Shown: piece after piece, positions 33,510 through 41,031 of the stretch
Position numbering within the stretch: position 1 is the first letter of the stretch
Layout of the letters: every line of letters begins with the position of its first letter
Assembly: GCA_003298465.1 (NCBI GenBank)
Contig: QNGA01000003.1
Coordinates: 62,001-126,000 of the forward strand
Direction of reading: 5' to 3'
DNA: 64,000 nt
Source: a halophilic archaeon
Lineage (GTDB): Archaea; Halobacteriota; Halobacteria; Halobacteriales; Haladaptataceae
Made by a program: the position numbers and the translations under genes
Notes under the pieces: generated by a model
The model's input: the letters and a program-made list of their open reading frames with translations, nothing else
The model's database searches: none
What the model was told of the DNA's origin: nothing

Positions 33510-34253
33510 ATGAGTGAATCGGAACACCGTTCGGAGCAAGTCGAGGAGACCGTCGGCCGAAAGACGTGGCACACGGGCACGAAAGTAGCGGGAGCCTGGC
33601 TCGCGGTCGGGTCCCTCGTTTTCGTGGTGAGCCTCGTCCTCCACCCACCGCTTTCCCCCGATCCAAGTGAGTTCATGGCGACCATCGCCGACGGGCCTAC
33701 CCGGTGGGTAGCGGCCCACTGGGCGGCAGCGATGGCGCTCACCCTCTTCGCGATAGCGGGTCTGATCGTGCTTACGGCGAGGTCGCGTCTCACCCAGAAC
33801 GGGTGGACGATGACCGCGTGGGCCGTGCTGGTCGTGGGCGCGCTGTGGGTCACGACGACTGCGGTGGCAGAGGCCACCGTGATCACCGAGGCCGCCGTAG
33901 CCGGTGACACAGCGACGTTCGAAGCGTGGCACCTCTTCGCCGAAGGCAAAGCCGTCGGGTTCGGGTTCCTGGCACTGGCCGTCGCCGTGATCGCCGGCAA
34001 CGAGGTTCGGAGTACCCGTTCGGTGATTCCCGTGTGGGCCTCGTGGATCGGTGCCGCTGCAGGGGTCGCGGCCTTCGTTGGGTTCGTCGTCTTGGGGTTA
34101 CTGCTCGGCATCGCCCTGGGCGGTCTGGTCTGGGTAGCGTCCACGATCGTGATGAGCCTGTGGACCCTCTGGTTCGGCGTCGCCCTGGTGCGGTCCGACG
34201 ATTCCCGAGTTCGGCTTGCGGACGTCGGGGCCGGTAGGGAAGGGGCAGTCTGA
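33510..34253 (+). CDS. Polytopic membrane protein, 247 aa, unknown function
   Basis: After about 25 polar residues there are six predicted spans. The first is AGAWLAVGSLVFVVSLVL; a later pair reads WAVLVVGALWVTTTAVAEA and AVGFGFLALAVAVIAGNEV; the last is VWVASTIVMSLWTLWFGVAL. There is an outside loop FEAWHLFAEGK. Codon use is slightly less GC-rich than its neighbours. The start ATG 33510 follows the palindrome. I do not recognise the family. Confidence 0.75.
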   Translation: MSESEHRSEQVEETVGRKTWHTGTKVAGAWLAVGSLVFVVSLVLHPPLSPDPSEFMATIADGPTRWVAAHWAAAMALTLFAIAGLIVLTARSRLTQNGWTMTAWAVLVVGALWVTTTAVAEATVITEAAVAGDTATFEAWHLFAEGKAVGFGFLALAVAVIAGNEVRSTRSVIPVWASWIGAAAGVAAFVGFVVLGLLLGIALGGLVWVASTIVMSLWTLWFGVALVRSDDSRVRLADVGAGREGAV

Positions 34254-34315
34254 GGGGGTTCGCCGTGCCGCGAACGGCGAGTCGCGCCGTTCGCCGGTTC
34301 GGAGAACTGACGACT

Positions 34316-34573
34316 CTAGCCGCGGCGCTCGACGACCACTTCCTTCGTCTTCTTCGCGTCGACGCCGAACAGGAACCCCGAGACGAACAGCAGTTCGTTG
34401 CCGACGTAGTACCGCCTGACGACGTGGTCGACGAGCGGCAGTATCGGGTCGGGCGTGATCTGGAGGACGACGAGGACGAGCGCGACGACGGCGGCGAGGC
34501 CGGCGAACCAGCGGACCACCGTGCCGGAGAGGAATCCGACGACGAAGACGGCGATGGCGGCGAGGAGGGTCAC
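34316..34573 (-). CDS. Small membrane protein, 85 aa
   Basis: Two spans (LLAAIAVFVVGFLSGTVVRW and AGLAAVVALVLVVLQI) and a C-terminal basic tail (KKTKEVVVERRG) that follows a third, weaker hydrophobic stretch (ELLFVSGFLFGVD). Haloarchaeal small membrane protein of unknown role, convergent with the preceding gene. Confidence 0.7.
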   Translation of the reverse strand: MTLLAAIAVFVVGFLSGTVVRWFAGLAAVVALVLVVLQITPDPILPLVDHVVRRYYVGNELLFVSGFLFGVDAKKTKEVVVERRG

Positions 34574-34718
34574 GGCCGTCCCGTAGGTGGAGGCGACGCT
34601 TCAAGCTATCGCCGAGCGGGACTCGCCGGCGACGGGGCCGTCACTTCTACCCGTCTCCCCTCGCTACGATGCGAACCACCGACGGCCGTGCGCCGCGCTC
34701 TCGTCGGAGGGACGACGG

Positions 34719-35120
34719 ATGGACACGAGCGGAGCACTCGCGACTCGCGACCGGTTGGCGCGTCTCGCCAGGTTCGCGACCGTGGGTGTCTCCGGGTTCG
34801 TCGTCAATCTCCTCGTCTTCGCGGTGACGACGCCCGCTCTCCAGTACGTCCTGGCCGGCGTGGTCTCCTGGGCCGTCGCGAACTTCTCCAGCTACAACCT
34901 GAACCGGCGATTCACCTTCACCGACGTCGAGTACGGCTATCTCCGCGGCTACCTCCGGCATCTCTCGGTGTACGCGGTCGGGTTCGCGGTGTACGTCGTC
35001 GCGCTGTCGCTGCTCGGACTGTTCGTCGACCGCTTCCTCGCGCTCGCGGTCGCGGTCACGCTCAGCGGCGCGCTGAACTTCGTCGGAAGCGAGTTCTGGG
35101 TGTTCGACCCGGGGCTGTGA
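34719..35120 (+). CDS. GtrA-family membrane protein
   Basis: A 133-residue four-span protein. It has the GtrA landmarks RFATVGVSGFVVNLLVF, SWAVANFSSYNLNRRFTF and GALNFVGSEFWVF. GtrA proteins are thought to move polyprenyl-linked sugars across the membrane or to aid cell-surface glycan synthesis. The start ATG 34719 has GGAGG eight to thirteen bases upstream. No glycosyltransferase lies next to it, so the pathway is not shown here. Confidence 0.86.
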   Translation: MDTSGALATRDRLARLARFATVGVSGFVVNLLVFAVTTPALQYVLAGVVSWAVANFSSYNLNRRFTFTDVEYGYLRGYLRHLSVYAVGFAVYVVALSLLGLFVDRFLALAVAVTLSGALNFVGSEFWVFDPGL

Positions 35121-35174
35121 CGAGGGTGACATCGCAAGGTCAAGACCTACCCGTGCTCGTCGTCACGAACCCGT

Positions 35175-36254
35175 ATGGGATTCAGAGAGCGAGTCGCCGA
35201 CGCGGCCGAATCGGCGTCGTCGGCGTCCGCCGGGGACGTGCGAGAAGCGGTGAGAGAGCGGACCACGGAGGCGTCACGGCGGGCGGCCTCGACGGGGAGC
35301 GAGGTCGTCCGCGAGACGACGAGCGCGGGGTCGGTCGCCCGCGACGGGGTCGCCGACGCGACGGACGCGGCGCGGGAGACGGTCGGGACGGCGTTCGGGC
35401 GCTTCGACCTCCCGGACGTCGCGGTCGGGCCGCCGGACGTCGGAATCACTCCGTCGGACGTCGCGATAGACCCGCCGGACGTCGCGGCCCCGACCGGGGA
35501 GTCGCCGTCGGCGGCGGCGGTGGCCGAGGAGATTCAGGCCATCGTCGATGACGTCGACCGCCGATACGCGGCCAGAAACGCCCTCGAAGGCGCGCGATAC
35601 GGGATAACGGCCGGTCCGTACGGTGCCGCCGTCGGGGCCGGCGTCGGGACGGCGTACGGCGCCTACAGCAGCACCCGGGGCGCGTTCGACCCGGACGACC
35701 CGTCCGGTCCGGTCGGCGAGCGGGTCGAGTCGGTCACGGAGGGGGTCGACGCCGGCCGCTACCTCGACGGCGTCCGGCACGCGAAGACGGGGTACAGGGT
35801 CGGTGGAAAGCTGGGAACCGAAGGGAAGATCGCCGGCGCGGCGCTGGGCGGCGGCGGGAGCCTCCTCGCGGCGCTGCTCCGGGAACACTCGGGGGACGAC
35901 GAGTCGCTCGGGGAACTGCTGGCAGACGACCGCCTCGAACCGCTCGTCGGGGTCGCGTCGGGCGTCGGCGACCGCCTCGGACCGGTCGGCGACGCGCTCG
36001 AAGACGGCGCTCGACGGACGGGAGCGGTGCTGGCCGAGAACCGGGAGACCGTCGAGCACCTCGGCGTGGTCGCGGCGAGCGTCGACTGGGCGAGGGCCCA
36101 GGAAGCCGCCACCCAGTCGTTCGCGGCGTTCAGCCGCGTCGCCGGTCAGCCCGGGACGGTCGGGAAGGTCGTCGAGGGCAGCCGTGCGGTGTCGGAGTCG
36201 GCCTCGCTCTGGTACGAGGTGTACGCCGACGTGCAGGCGTCCACGGAGGCGTAG
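35175..36254 (+). CDS. Haloarchaeal hypothetical protein, 359 aa, with short PPDV repeats
   Basis: The N-terminal 80 residues are a charged helix rich in Ala, Ser, Glu and Arg (AAESASSASAGDVREAV). Then comes a run of tandem 7-8 residue repeats DVAVGPPDV, GITPSDV, AIDPPDV. Residues 140-230 are Gly/Ala/Tyr-rich (YGITAGPYGAAVGAGVGTAY, KIAGAALGGGGSLLAALL), which could be amphipathic or glycine-zipper helices. No catalytic motif is visible and I do not recognise the family. The glycine-zipper pattern suggests membrane association. Confidence 0.65.
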   Translation: MGFRERVADAAESASSASAGDVREAVRERTTEASRRAASTGSEVVRETTSAGSVARDGVADATDAARETVGTAFGRFDLPDVAVGPPDVGITPSDVAIDPPDVAAPTGESPSAAAVAEEIQAIVDDVDRRYAARNALEGARYGITAGPYGAAVGAGVGTAYGAYSSTRGAFDPDDPSGPVGERVESVTEGVDAGRYLDGVRHAKTGYRVGGKLGTEGKIAGAALGGGGSLLAALLREHSGDDESLGELLADDRLEPLVGVASGVGDRLGPVGDALEDGARRTGAVLAENRETVEHLGVVAASVDWARAQEAATQSFAAFSRVAGQPGTVGKVVEGSRAVSESASLWYEVYADVQASTEA

Positions 36255-36500
36255 CGTCGGTAGCGAGTCGGCGCGGACGCGTCCCCGACGAATCCGGTCA
36301 CGAACCCTCGAACTCTCTGTAATCACACAGATAACGTAACCTATGAGCGAGAGATTATACGTTCGGTCGTCGGCGGTCGCGCTTCCGACTCGTCCCGCCG
36401 GTGGTGGCCGGTCGCACCGGAGCGCTCCGGCGCAGGATCGTGTCTGTATTCTTCCAAAACAGCTATCAAGGATAAGTCGTGTAGGTTGAGATAGAGTACC

Positions 36501-36698
36501 GTGGGACTCGCTCACTCAGTGTCCGACATGTCAGCCGTTGCTCGCTCGCTCGACGCCACTATCCCGTTCTTCGCGGTGTTACCGGCGTTCGTCGGCATCG
36601 TCGTACTCGTGTGGTTCTTCTTCCCGGACCTGTCGAACTGGTCGAGTCCGCCCGCTCGCGAGAACGAGTACCGTTTCGACCTCGACGAACTGGAGTGA
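36501..36698 (+). CDS. Small single-span membrane protein, 65 aa
   Basis: The frame from GTG 36501 has a single span (FFAVLPAFVGIVVLVWFFFP) and an acidic tail (YRFDLDELE). A weak TATA-like GGATAAG at about 36470-36478 lies about 27 bp upstream and supports GTG 36501; ATG 36528 would give 56 residues. Function unknown. Confidence 0.6.
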   Translation: MGLAHSVSDMSAVARSLDATIPFFAVLPAFVGIVVLVWFFFPDLSNWSSPPARENEYRFDLDELE

Positions 36699-36740
36699 CG
36701 GCGTCGGCGCGGGCCGTACTCGGAGCGCTCGTCGAGTCGT

Positions 36741-36872
36741 TCAGTTGCCGCCGAGGAACCGGAGTGCCACCCCGAGGGCGATGACGATGATTCCGAGAAT
36801 CGTCGCTATCGGCGGTATCGGGACGAACAACAGTACGATTCCGGCGAGGATGACTATCGTCGACTTGTTCAC
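36741..36872 (-). CDS. 43-aa hydrophobic protein
   Basis: A GTG-started frame with two close hydrophobic helices (STIVILAGIVLLFVPIPPI and TILGIIVIALGVALRFLG). A TTCATATTC element lies about 30 bp upstream of the start. Such short proline-hinged membrane peptides are common in haloarchaea. I cannot assign a role. Confidence 0.6.
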   Translation of the reverse strand: MNKSTIVILAGIVLLFVPIPPIATILGIIVIALGVALRFLGGN

Positions 36873-36935
36873 GGTACGACGTACGGCGAGACGCCGAATA
36901 TGAATTGTGGCTGTCGGTTCGAGACGGCGTGAAGG

Positions 36936-38204
36936 CTACTCCAGCGCGCTACCGACCCGGACGACGGTCTCCTCGCCGAACTTCGGACCGATGAACTGCG
37001 CGCCGACGGGGAGCCCGTCCGTCTCGCCGGCCGGCACGGAGATGGCCGGGAGGTTCGCCAGGTTGACCGGGACGGTATTGGCGTCCGCGAGGTACATCGT
37101 CAGCGGGTCGTCCAGGCTCTCGCCCATGGGGAACGGCGGTGTCGGCATCGTCGGACTCGCCAGCACGTCCGCGTCCTCGAACGCCGCGTCGAAGTCCTGT
37201 TTCACCCACGCCCGGGCGTCCTGGGCCTTCTTGTAGTACTTGTCGTGGTAGCCGGCCGAGAGCGCGTAGGTGCCGAGCAGGACGCGGCGCTTCACCTCGT
37301 CGCCGAACGCCTCCTCGCGCGCCTTCGCGAACGTCTCGTTCCAGTTACCGTCGAAGCCGCCGGAGTGGCCGTAGCGCACGCCGTCGTAGCGTGCGAGGTT
37401 CGAGGACGCCTCGGACATGGCGATGACGTAGTACGCCTCGACGGCGTGTTCGACCGACGGCAGCGAGACCTCCTCGACCGTCGCACCCTGCGATTCGAGG
37501 TCGTCCAGCGCGACCTCGAACTGCTCGACGACGCCCTCGTCGGCGCCCTCGACGAGTTCGGTCGGGACGCCGACCGTCAGCCCCTCGACGTCGCCGTCCG
37601 CGGCGGCGGCGTAGTTCGAGTCGGCTCCCTCCTCGCGCGTGGTCGCGTCGTGGTCGTCCGGGCCGGCGATGACGTCCAGCAGTTCGGCGGCCTCCGCGAC
37701 GGTGGGCGCGATGGGGCCGATCTGTTCGAGGCTGTTGGCGTACGCGATCAGGCCGTACCGCGAGACGAGACCGTAGGTGGGCTTGATGCCGACGACGCCG
37801 CAGAACGCGGCGGGACAGCGGATGGAGCCCCCGGTGTCGGTGCCGAGCGCGAGGTCCGTCTCGCCGGCCGCGACCGCGGCGGCGCTCCCGCCGGAGGAGC
37901 CACCGGGAACCCGTCCCTCCGCGACCGGGTTCTCGGTCGGACCGAACGCGGAGGTCTCGGTGGTCGTGCCCATGCCGAACTCGTCCATGTTCGCCTTGCC
38001 GGCGACGGTCGCCCCGGCGTCGCCGAGTCGGGTGACGACCGTCGCGTCGTACGGCGGGACGTAGTCGTCGAGCATCTCGGAGCCGCAGGTGGTCCGGACG
38101 CCCTCGGTGCTGATGTTGTCTTTCACCGCGACCGTCTTGCCGGCGAGCGGGCCGTCGTCGTCGCCCTCGATGGTCTCCTCGGTGATGAACGCGTCGTGGC
38201 TCAT
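36936..38204 (-). CDS. gatA: Asp/Glu-tRNA amidotransferase subunit A
   Basis: A 422-residue amidase-signature enzyme. The Ser-cisSer-Lys triad is in VAVKDNI (Lys), GGSSGGSAAAVAAG and GTDTGGSIRCPAAFCG. It releases ammonia from Gln for the GatCAB transamidase, which in archaea usually converts Asp-tRNA(Asn). The N-terminus is set by the ATG overlapping the gatC stop. gatB is not in the window. The C-terminus is complete (PKFGEETVVRVGSALE). Confidence 0.93.
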   Translation of the reverse strand: MSHDAFITEETIEGDDDGPLAGKTVAVKDNISTEGVRTTCGSEMLDDYVPPYDATVVTRLGDAGATVAGKANMDEFGMGTTTETSAFGPTENPVAEGRVPGGSSGGSAAAVAAGETDLALGTDTGGSIRCPAAFCGVVGIKPTYGLVSRYGLIAYANSLEQIGPIAPTVAEAAELLDVIAGPDDHDATTREEGADSNYAAAADGDVEGLTVGVPTELVEGADEGVVEQFEVALDDLESQGATVEEVSLPSVEHAVEAYYVIAMSEASSNLARYDGVRYGHSGGFDGNWNETFAKAREEAFGDEVKRRVLLGTYALSAGYHDKYYKKAQDARAWVKQDFDAAFEDADVLASPTMPTPPFPMGESLDDPLTMYLADANTVPVNLANLPAISVPAGETDGLPVGAQFIGPKFGEETVVRVGSALE

Positions 38205-38479
38205 GAGACGTTCGGTCCCTTGAAGTAACCGTCCTCGGTCTCCGGCGCGTTCGCCAGCGCCTCCTCCTGGGAGAGGCCGTCGTGTACCTCGTCGTCGCGC
38301 ATCACGTTCACGAGGTCGACGTCGCGCTCCACTTCCGGCACCTCGTCCAGCGTCTCGAAGTAACCCAGAATGTCCGCGAACTGCTCGGCGAACTCCTCGG
38401 CTTCCTCGTCGGAGACGCCGACGCGCGCCAGCCGGGCGACGTAGCGGACCTCGTCGGGGCCTGGGGCCGTGTCGCTCAT
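38201..38479 (-). CDS. gatC: Asp/Glu-tRNA amidotransferase subunit C
   Basis: A 92-residue GatC, the linker chain that stabilises GatA-GatB. The conserved N-terminal helix (EVRYVARLARVGVSDEEAEE), FADILGYFETLDEV and the C-terminal belt ALANAPETEDGYFKGP are all present. ATG 38479; TGA overlaps the gatA ATG by 4 bp (ATGA), so the pair is one operon. Confidence 0.93.
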   Translation of the reverse strand: MSDTAPGPDEVRYVARLARVGVSDEEAEEFAEQFADILGYFETLDEVPEVERDVDLVNVMRDDEVHDGLSQEEALANAPETEDGYFKGPNVS

Positions 38480-38692
38480 GTGTTGAGGAAGCCCCGGACG
38501 CGCGGTAAGGGTTTCGATACACCCGACTCCCGAGTCCTCGCTACGCCCGACGCTCGTCCGTTCACCGCGTAACAGATAAACGCCGACAGAATTGCTCCCT
38601 CGGAGAAAAACTCGATATCCGGTTTCTGTCCCAATACAGCCCATTAATACGGCCGATGCCCAACGAGAAAAACCCCTCCACAATCCACTGGG

Positions 38693-38698
38693 TTTAAG
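38693..38698 (+). promoter_or_regulatory. TATA box of tfb
   Basis: TTTAAG in AT-rich surroundings. It predicts transcription start near 38720, about 58 bases before the tfb ATG. That gives tfb a leader holding a 21- or 22-codon ORF. Confidence 0.45.
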
Positions 38699-38719
38699 TA
38701 GCAGGAAACCATATGAGAT

Positions 38720-38785
38720 ATGTCTATCGGATTCTCCGGGCTCTCCACGCTTTTGCGGTGTTCCCGATACTACGCCCATGACTGA
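38720..38785 (+). CDS. Possible 21-aa upstream ORF overlapping the tfb start
   Basis: ATG 38720 lies at the predicted transcription start, about 25 bp after the TATA box, so it could be read leaderlessly. It encodes MSIGFSGLSTLLRCSRYYAH plus Asp and stops eight bases inside tfb. A competing frame from ATG 38713 (22 codons) ends in ATGA on the tfb start. Either may couple or damp tfb translation. Very short, so confidence is low. Confidence 0.3.
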   Translation: MSIGFSGLSTLLRCSRYYAHD

Positions 38786-39749
38786 CACACGAACACGAAC
38801 GAACCGCGAAGAAACACGCAGTGAACGAACCGACGAAACGGCCGACGAGCGCCAGCAGTGTCCCGAGTGCGGCGGACAGCTGGTAACCGACGAGGAACGC
38901 GGCGAGACGGTCTGTGCCGAGTGCGGCCTCGTCGTCGAAGAGGACACGATGGACCGCGGTCCGGAGTGGCGTGCGTTCGACGCGAGCGAACGGGACGAGA
39001 AGTCCCGCGTCGGCGCCCCGACGACGACGATGATGCACGACAAGGGGTTGTCGACGAACATCGACTGGCGCGACAAGGACGCCTACGGCAACTCGCTCGG
39101 CAGCCGCCAGCGCGAGAAGATGCAGCGCCTGCGCAAGTGGAACGAGCGCTTCCGCACCCGCGACAGCAAGGAGCGCAACCTCAAGCAGGCGCTGGGCGAA
39201 ATCGACCGCATGGCCTCCGCGCTCGGTCTCCCCGAGAACGTCCGGGAGACGGCGTCGGTCATCTACCGCCGCGCACTCGACGAGGACCTCCTGCCGGGTC
39301 GGTCCATCGAGGGCGTCGCCACGTCGTCGCTGTACGCCGCCGCCCGACAGACCGGCACGCCCCGCAGCCTCGACGAAGTCGCGGCCGTCTCCCGCGTCGA
39401 GAAGGACGAAATCGCCCGCACCTACCGCTACGTCGTCCGCGAACTCGGCCTGGAGATTGAACCCGCCGACCCGAAGAGCTACGTCCCGCGATTCGTCTCC
39501 GAACTCGACCTCTCGGAGGAGACCGAGCGCCGCGCCCGCTCGCTGCTGGACACGGCGACCGAGAAAGGCCTCCACAGCGGGAAGTCGCCGGTCGGCCTGG
39601 CGGCCGCCGCCGTCTACGCCGCCGCCCTGCTCACCAACGAGAAGGTGACCCAGAGCGAGGTCAGCGACGTCGCCAGCATCAGCGAGGTCACCATCCGCAA
39701 CCGCTACCACGAACTGCTGGAAGCCGAAGAAGGCACCGTCGCGCCCTGA
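38778..39749 (+). CDS. tfb: Transcription initiation factor IIB (TFB)
   Basis: A 323-residue general factor bridging TBP-DNA and RNA polymerase. The zinc ribbon ligands are C28, C31, C46 and C49 (CPECGGQL, CAECGLVV). The B-reader/linker contains GPEWRAFDASERDEKSRVG. Two cyclin folds follow: RMASALGLPENVRETASVIY and TSSLYAAARQTGTPRSLDEV in the first; GLAAAAVYAAALLTNEKVTQ and ISEVTIRNRYHELLEAE in the second. Haloarchaea carry several TFB paralogues with different promoter sets, and which one this is cannot be told. Divergent from gatC. Confidence 0.94.
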   Translation: MTDTRTRTNREETRSERTDETADERQQCPECGGQLVTDEERGETVCAECGLVVEEDTMDRGPEWRAFDASERDEKSRVGAPTTTMMHDKGLSTNIDWRDKDAYGNSLGSRQREKMQRLRKWNERFRTRDSKERNLKQALGEIDRMASALGLPENVRETASVIYRRALDEDLLPGRSIEGVATSSLYAAARQTGTPRSLDEVAAVSRVEKDEIARTYRYVVRELGLEIEPADPKSYVPRFVSELDLSEETERRARSLLDTATEKGLHSGKSPVGLAAAAVYAAALLTNEKVTQSEVSDVASISEVTIRNRYHELLEAEEGTVAP

Positions 39750-39999
39750 AACTTCTGTTCTCTGTCCGTACGCGGAACCGGTCGCGTCCGTCTCCCCAGC
39801 GACGCGTCGACGACGCGCTCGCGGCGATTTTCGGCCGTCTCCCGCCGCTCCCGACCGCCGGTCGCTCGGTCGTCGGCCGCCGGTCGGTCGGTAACCCTCG
39901 GCGGTACGTCGACGGGTACGACTCTCCGGTCGTCGCGACTGGCGTCCGCCGGGACCGTGAACCGCAAGGGCGAAATTCCCTCGCTCGCTGGTCTCGCGC
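39750..39999. other. 250-bp gap between tfb and the NUDIX gene
   Basis: GC-rich, no ORF with haloarchaeal composition on either strand and no clear hairpin. Only the CTTCTGTTCTCTG stretch just after the tfb stop is T-rich enough to be a terminator. Confidence 0.4.
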
Positions 40000-40476
40000 A
40001 TGGAGACGACACGTCACTTCACCGCGACGACGTTCGTCGTCCACGGCGGCGCGACGCTCCTCCACGACCACGACCGCCTCGACATGTGGCTGCCGCCCGG
40101 CGGACACCTCGACCGCGACGAACTGCCGCGCGAGGCGGCCCGCCGTGAGGTCCGGGAGGAGACCGGCCTCGCCGTGGACCTTCTCGAACCCGAGACGGAC
40201 GTGACCCCCGACTTCGGTCGGGAACTCCCGCCCGCCGAGCACGTCATGCTGTACGACGTCGACCGTTTCGACGGCGAGGTGGCCCACCAGCACGTCGACT
40301 TCGTCTACTACGGCGTGGCCGAGGACCGCGCGCTGACTCCCGACGACGGCGAAGCCGCGAGCGAGCGCTGGGAGTGGTTCGACCGCGACGACCTGCGGGC
40401 GCACGACGGACTGACCGACGAGGTCGTCGCGCTCGGCCGCGAGGCCATCGAACGCGTCGCGTCCCGACGCCGCTAG
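40000..40476 (+). CDS. NUDIX hydrolase
   Basis: A 158-residue NUDIX protein hydrolysing a nucleoside-diphosphate-linked substrate. The NUDIX box GX5EX7REUXEEXGU is complete in GGHLDRDELPREAARREVRE followed by ETGL. Flanking strands HFTATTFVVHGGATLLH and DMWLPPGG match the family. The substrate cannot be deduced. Single gene, with the ATG inside a GC-rich region and no clear TATA. Confidence 0.87.
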   Translation: METTRHFTATTFVVHGGATLLHDHDRLDMWLPPGGHLDRDELPREAARREVREETGLAVDLLEPETDVTPDFGRELPPAEHVMLYDVDRFDGEVAHQHVDFVYYGVAEDRALTPDDGEAASERWEWFDRDDLRAHDGLTDEVVALGREAIERVASRRR

Positions 40477-40490
40477 GGGATTAAGCGGTG

Positions 40491-40498
40491 TATAATAA
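40491..40498 (+). promoter_or_regulatory. TATA box of the first small zinc-ribbon gene
   Basis: TATAATAA; the same 8-mer recurs at 40779-40786 before the next zinc-ribbon gene. Spacing favours the ATG at 40525 over 40513. Confidence 0.5.
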
Positions 40499-40524
40499 CG
40501 TCGTCACGGCGGATGGCGTTCGAC

Positions 40525-40686
40525 ATGAGCTTCATCGCCCGCCTTCGAACCCGACTCTCGACCGACCCCGAGGACCAGGAAGACGACCCCACGTACGTCT
40601 GCCCCGACTGCGGTCGGGCGTACGCCGAAAAGTGCAAGCTCTGCTCCGAATGCGGCGGCGAACGCGTCCTCCGTGCCGGTACCTGA
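40525..40686 (+). CDS. Zinc-ribbon protein, 53 aa
   Basis: A small basic-then-acidic protein with CPDCGRAYAEKCKLCSECGG, four to five Cys in CxxC arrangement, so one zinc ribbon. ATG 40525 is used because the TATA box at 40491-40498 lies about 30 bp before it; ATG 40513 in frame would add four residues. The N-terminus (FIARLRTRLS) is basic. Partner and role unknown; similar mini-proteins in haloarchaea affect swarming or stress, but no link can be made here. Confidence 0.65.
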   Translation: MSFIARLRTRLSTDPEDQEDDPTYVCPDCGRAYAEKCKLCSECGGERVLRAGT

Positions 40687-40778
40687 CCGACGTTGCCTGA
40701 TTCATGGAGTGATACAGGTGTGGAGGACTACAGGACGTGAACGGCCGGTACGAGCCGATTAGCGGAGTTTATGCGACG

Positions 40779-40786
40779 TATAATAA
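40779..40786 (+). promoter_or_regulatory. TATA box of the second small zinc-ribbon gene
   Basis: TATAATAA, identical to the element before the preceding zinc-ribbon gene, 31-38 bp before the ATG at 40817. Confidence 0.5.
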
Positions 40787-40816
40787 TGGAGTAGCTCGAC
40801 ATCTGACCAGTCAGAA

Positions 40817-41014
40817 ATGGAATTTGTCAGTCGGTTCTCGGTGCCGTTCGTCCGGGACGCCGAACCGGAGCCGTTCGAGTGCAAGACCTGCGGGGCCACG
40901 TACGCGCTGGACCGACAGGCCTGTCCGGAGTGCGACGGCTTCAGCATCGGTTATCGCGACTCGTGGCTCGAACGAGAACTCGACGACGTGGCCGCGACCG
41001 AGAACACGCACTGA
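40817..41014 (+). CDS. Zinc-ribbon protein, 65 aa
   Basis: One zinc ribbon (CKTCGATYALDRQACPECDG) in the centre, with an acidic tail (RELDDVAATENTH). It follows a different 53-aa zinc-ribbon gene with the same TATA 8-mer, but the two proteins are not close homologues outside the Cys pattern. Small single-zinc-ribbon proteins of this kind are frequent in haloarchaea, with mostly unknown roles. Confidence 0.65.
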   Translation: MEFVSRFSVPFVRDAEPEPFECKTCGATYALDRQACPECDGFSIGYRDSWLERELDDVAATENTH

Positions 41015-41031
41015 CTCGCGGGCGGCGCGCC

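Noticed and set aside
36342..36488. A 48-codon ORF (MSERLYVRSSAVALPTRPAG and on) in the gap before the 65-aa membrane protein
   Set aside because: Arg/Pro/Ser-rich composition, no TATA at leaderless spacing, and no recognisable motif.
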